A stretch of DNA of 14,099 nt, from positions 1-14,099 of the forward strand of contig JAQCNG010000286.1 of NCBI GenBank assembly GCA_028275145.1. Direction: 5' to 3'. The position numbers and the translations under genes are program-made. Every line of letters starts with the position of its first letter. Position 1 is the stretch's first letter. This DNA is from Halovenus sp. Its GTDB lineage: Archaea > Halobacteriota > Halobacteria > Halobacteriales > Haloarculaceae. Below, piece by piece: positions 13,263-14,099 of the stretch. Under the pieces are notes generated by a model. It saw only the letters and a list, made by a program, of their open reading frames with translations, made no database searches and was not told the DNA's origin.

Positions 13263-14099
13263 TCATTCCCGGGCGTCGGCGGCGCGTGCTCGTTCGAGGA
13301 TGGTCTCGGCCTGAGCAACGAGTGGTGCGTCGATCATCTCTCCGTCGACGGTAAACACGCCCCGGCCGTCGGCCTGGGCCTCGTCGCTGGCCGCCAGGAC
13401 GCGCTCGGCCCAGTCGATATCCTCGGGGTCGGGGGTAAACGCCTCGTTGATGACCGCCACCTGCGCGGGGTGGATGGCCATCTTGCCACCGAATCCGATA
13501 TCGCGGGCGACGCGGGCGTCCGCGGCGAGGCCCTCGGTGTCCTCGAAGTCGGTGTAGAGCGTGTCGATGGCGTCGACGCCGGCGCGGGCGGCCGCCAGCA
13601 CCACCCGCTCGCGGGCGTAGAGTATCTCGGTCCCCTCGGCGGTCCGGGCGAAGCCAACGGCGGCCGAGAGGTCCTCGGCACCGAGCAACACGCCGTCGGT
13701 CGCCTCGACGGCCGCGATGGCGGGGGCGTCGAGCACGCCGCCCGGCGTCTCCAGCAGCGCGAGCACCGGCACGTCGAGTCCGTGCTCGGCGAGTGCGTCG
13801 TCCAGCGCACGCACCTGCTCTGCGTTTTCCACCTTCGGGAGCATCACGCTGTCCGGTGGGGCTGTGAGCGCCTTCAGGTCGTCGCGGCCGCCGGCGCCCA
13901 GTGGGTTGACGCGCACACAGACCTCGGTGTCGGCTCCGACATCGGCAACAGCCCCAGCGACAGTCTCGCGGGCCTGGTCCTTCCGGGCCGGAACAACGGC
14001 GTCCTCGAGGTCGAAGACGATAGTGTCCGCCCCGGCGTCGGGTGCCTTCCGCAACAGGCCGGGCTTGTCACCCGGTGAGAACAACACACTTCTGCGGGC
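13263..14099 (-). CDS. HpcH/HpaI aldolase/citrate-lyase-beta family enzyme (CoA-ester lyase or thioesterase), 5' end cut off
   Basis: 278 residues are visible. The frame is open to the right edge, where it reads ARRSVLFSPGDKP, so probably only the start Met or a few residues are missing; the GTG at 14087 is not the real start. The TIM-barrel marks of the CitE/malyl-CoA lyase family are DLEDAV (visible residues 30-35), RVNP (63-66), LPKVE (87-91), LLETPGG (115-121, Glu117 a magnesium ligand), GAEDLSA (140-146, Asp143 the other ligand) and GGKMAIHPAQV (204-214). Members cleave or hydrolyse malyl-, methylmalyl- or citramalyl-CoA. The length of about 280 residues fits the shorter haloarchaeal type, proposed as malyl-CoA thioesterase in the methylaspartate cycle, rather than the longer lyase; that choice is tentative. 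It is followed on the same strand by rnhB after 157 bases. Confidence 0.87.
   Translation of the reverse strand, partial: ARRSVLFSPGDKPGLLRKAPDAGADTIVFDLEDAVVPARKDQARETVAGAVADVGADTEVCVRVNPLGAGGRDDLKALTAPPDSVMLPKVENAEQVRALDDALAEHGLDVPVLALLETPGGVLDAPAIAAVEATDGVLLGAEDLSAAVGFARTAEGTEILYARERVVLAAARAGVDAIDTLYTDFEDTEGLAADARVARDIGFGGKMAIHPAQVAVINEAFTPDPEDIDWAERVLAASDEAQADGRGVFTVDGEMIDAPLVAQAETILERARAADARE

Noticed and set aside
13334..14078. Alternative frames on both strands across the CitE-like gene
   Set aside because: They are Ser/Arg/Pro-rich shadows. The annotated frame has all family motifs in order.

Overview
The window is chromosomal DNA from a haloarchaeon (class Halobacteria). It is GC-rich. 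The proteins are strongly acidic (Asp/Glu-rich, Lys-poor). Start codons of first genes tend to lie about 25-30 bases downstream of TATA-like boxes, with little or no leader and no Shine-Dalgarno. The families are archaeal: a PDCD5 protein, a COG1107 RecJ-like nuclease, an archaeal RPA, a DtxR-type regulator and a PRC-barrel protein. The genus cannot be fixed from this sequence. I see no mobile element, CRISPR array, rRNA or tRNA.

Layout. At 3-940 a PDCD5-type DNA-binding protein overlaps a PP-loop ATPase by one base (+). At 1033-2774 a two-helix membrane protein overlaps a sodium:solute symporter by 7 bases (+). A two-domain rhodanese (2844-3740, -) converges on them. A 337-base gene-free spacer (3741-4077) separates it from an ATGA-overlapping pair (+), a ferritin-like protein and a DtxR/MntR-type regulator. 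Next on the + strand come an S1/OB/DHH RecJ-like nuclease (5082-6983), a ketopantoate reductase (7075-7953) and a TrkA-N/DHH fusion protein (8135-9595). A small PRC-barrel protein (9603-9899, -) converges on the fusion gene and is divergent from a DUF457/YdjM-type membrane protein (9991-10614, +). The last 3.4 kb is on the - strand: a multi-OB-fold RPA (10675-12108), RNase HII (12338-13105), and a citrate-lyase-beta/malyl-CoA-type enzyme that runs off the right edge (13263-14099).

Function. Much of the window concerns nucleic-acid maintenance (PDCD5, RecJ-like, RPA, RNase HII). The ferritin-like/DtxR pair suggests metal or redox handling. The ketopantoate reductase belongs to CoA biosynthesis, and the lyase-family enzyme acts on CoA esters.

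Most unusual signals: (1) a DtxR-family regulator that appears to lack the canonical metal ligands but has a C-terminal Cys/His cluster, translationally coupled to a ferritin-like protein; (2) a TrkA-N/DHH fusion whose DHH active site looks degenerate and carries a His/Asp-rich run; (3) three consecutive hairpins between RPA and rnhB, starting one TATA-box distance downstream of a TATA-like box, a candidate small RNA; (4) a 28-bp exact DNA repeat inside the RPA gene between two of its OB folds. None of these is demonstrated to be a new system. They are the places I would look first.
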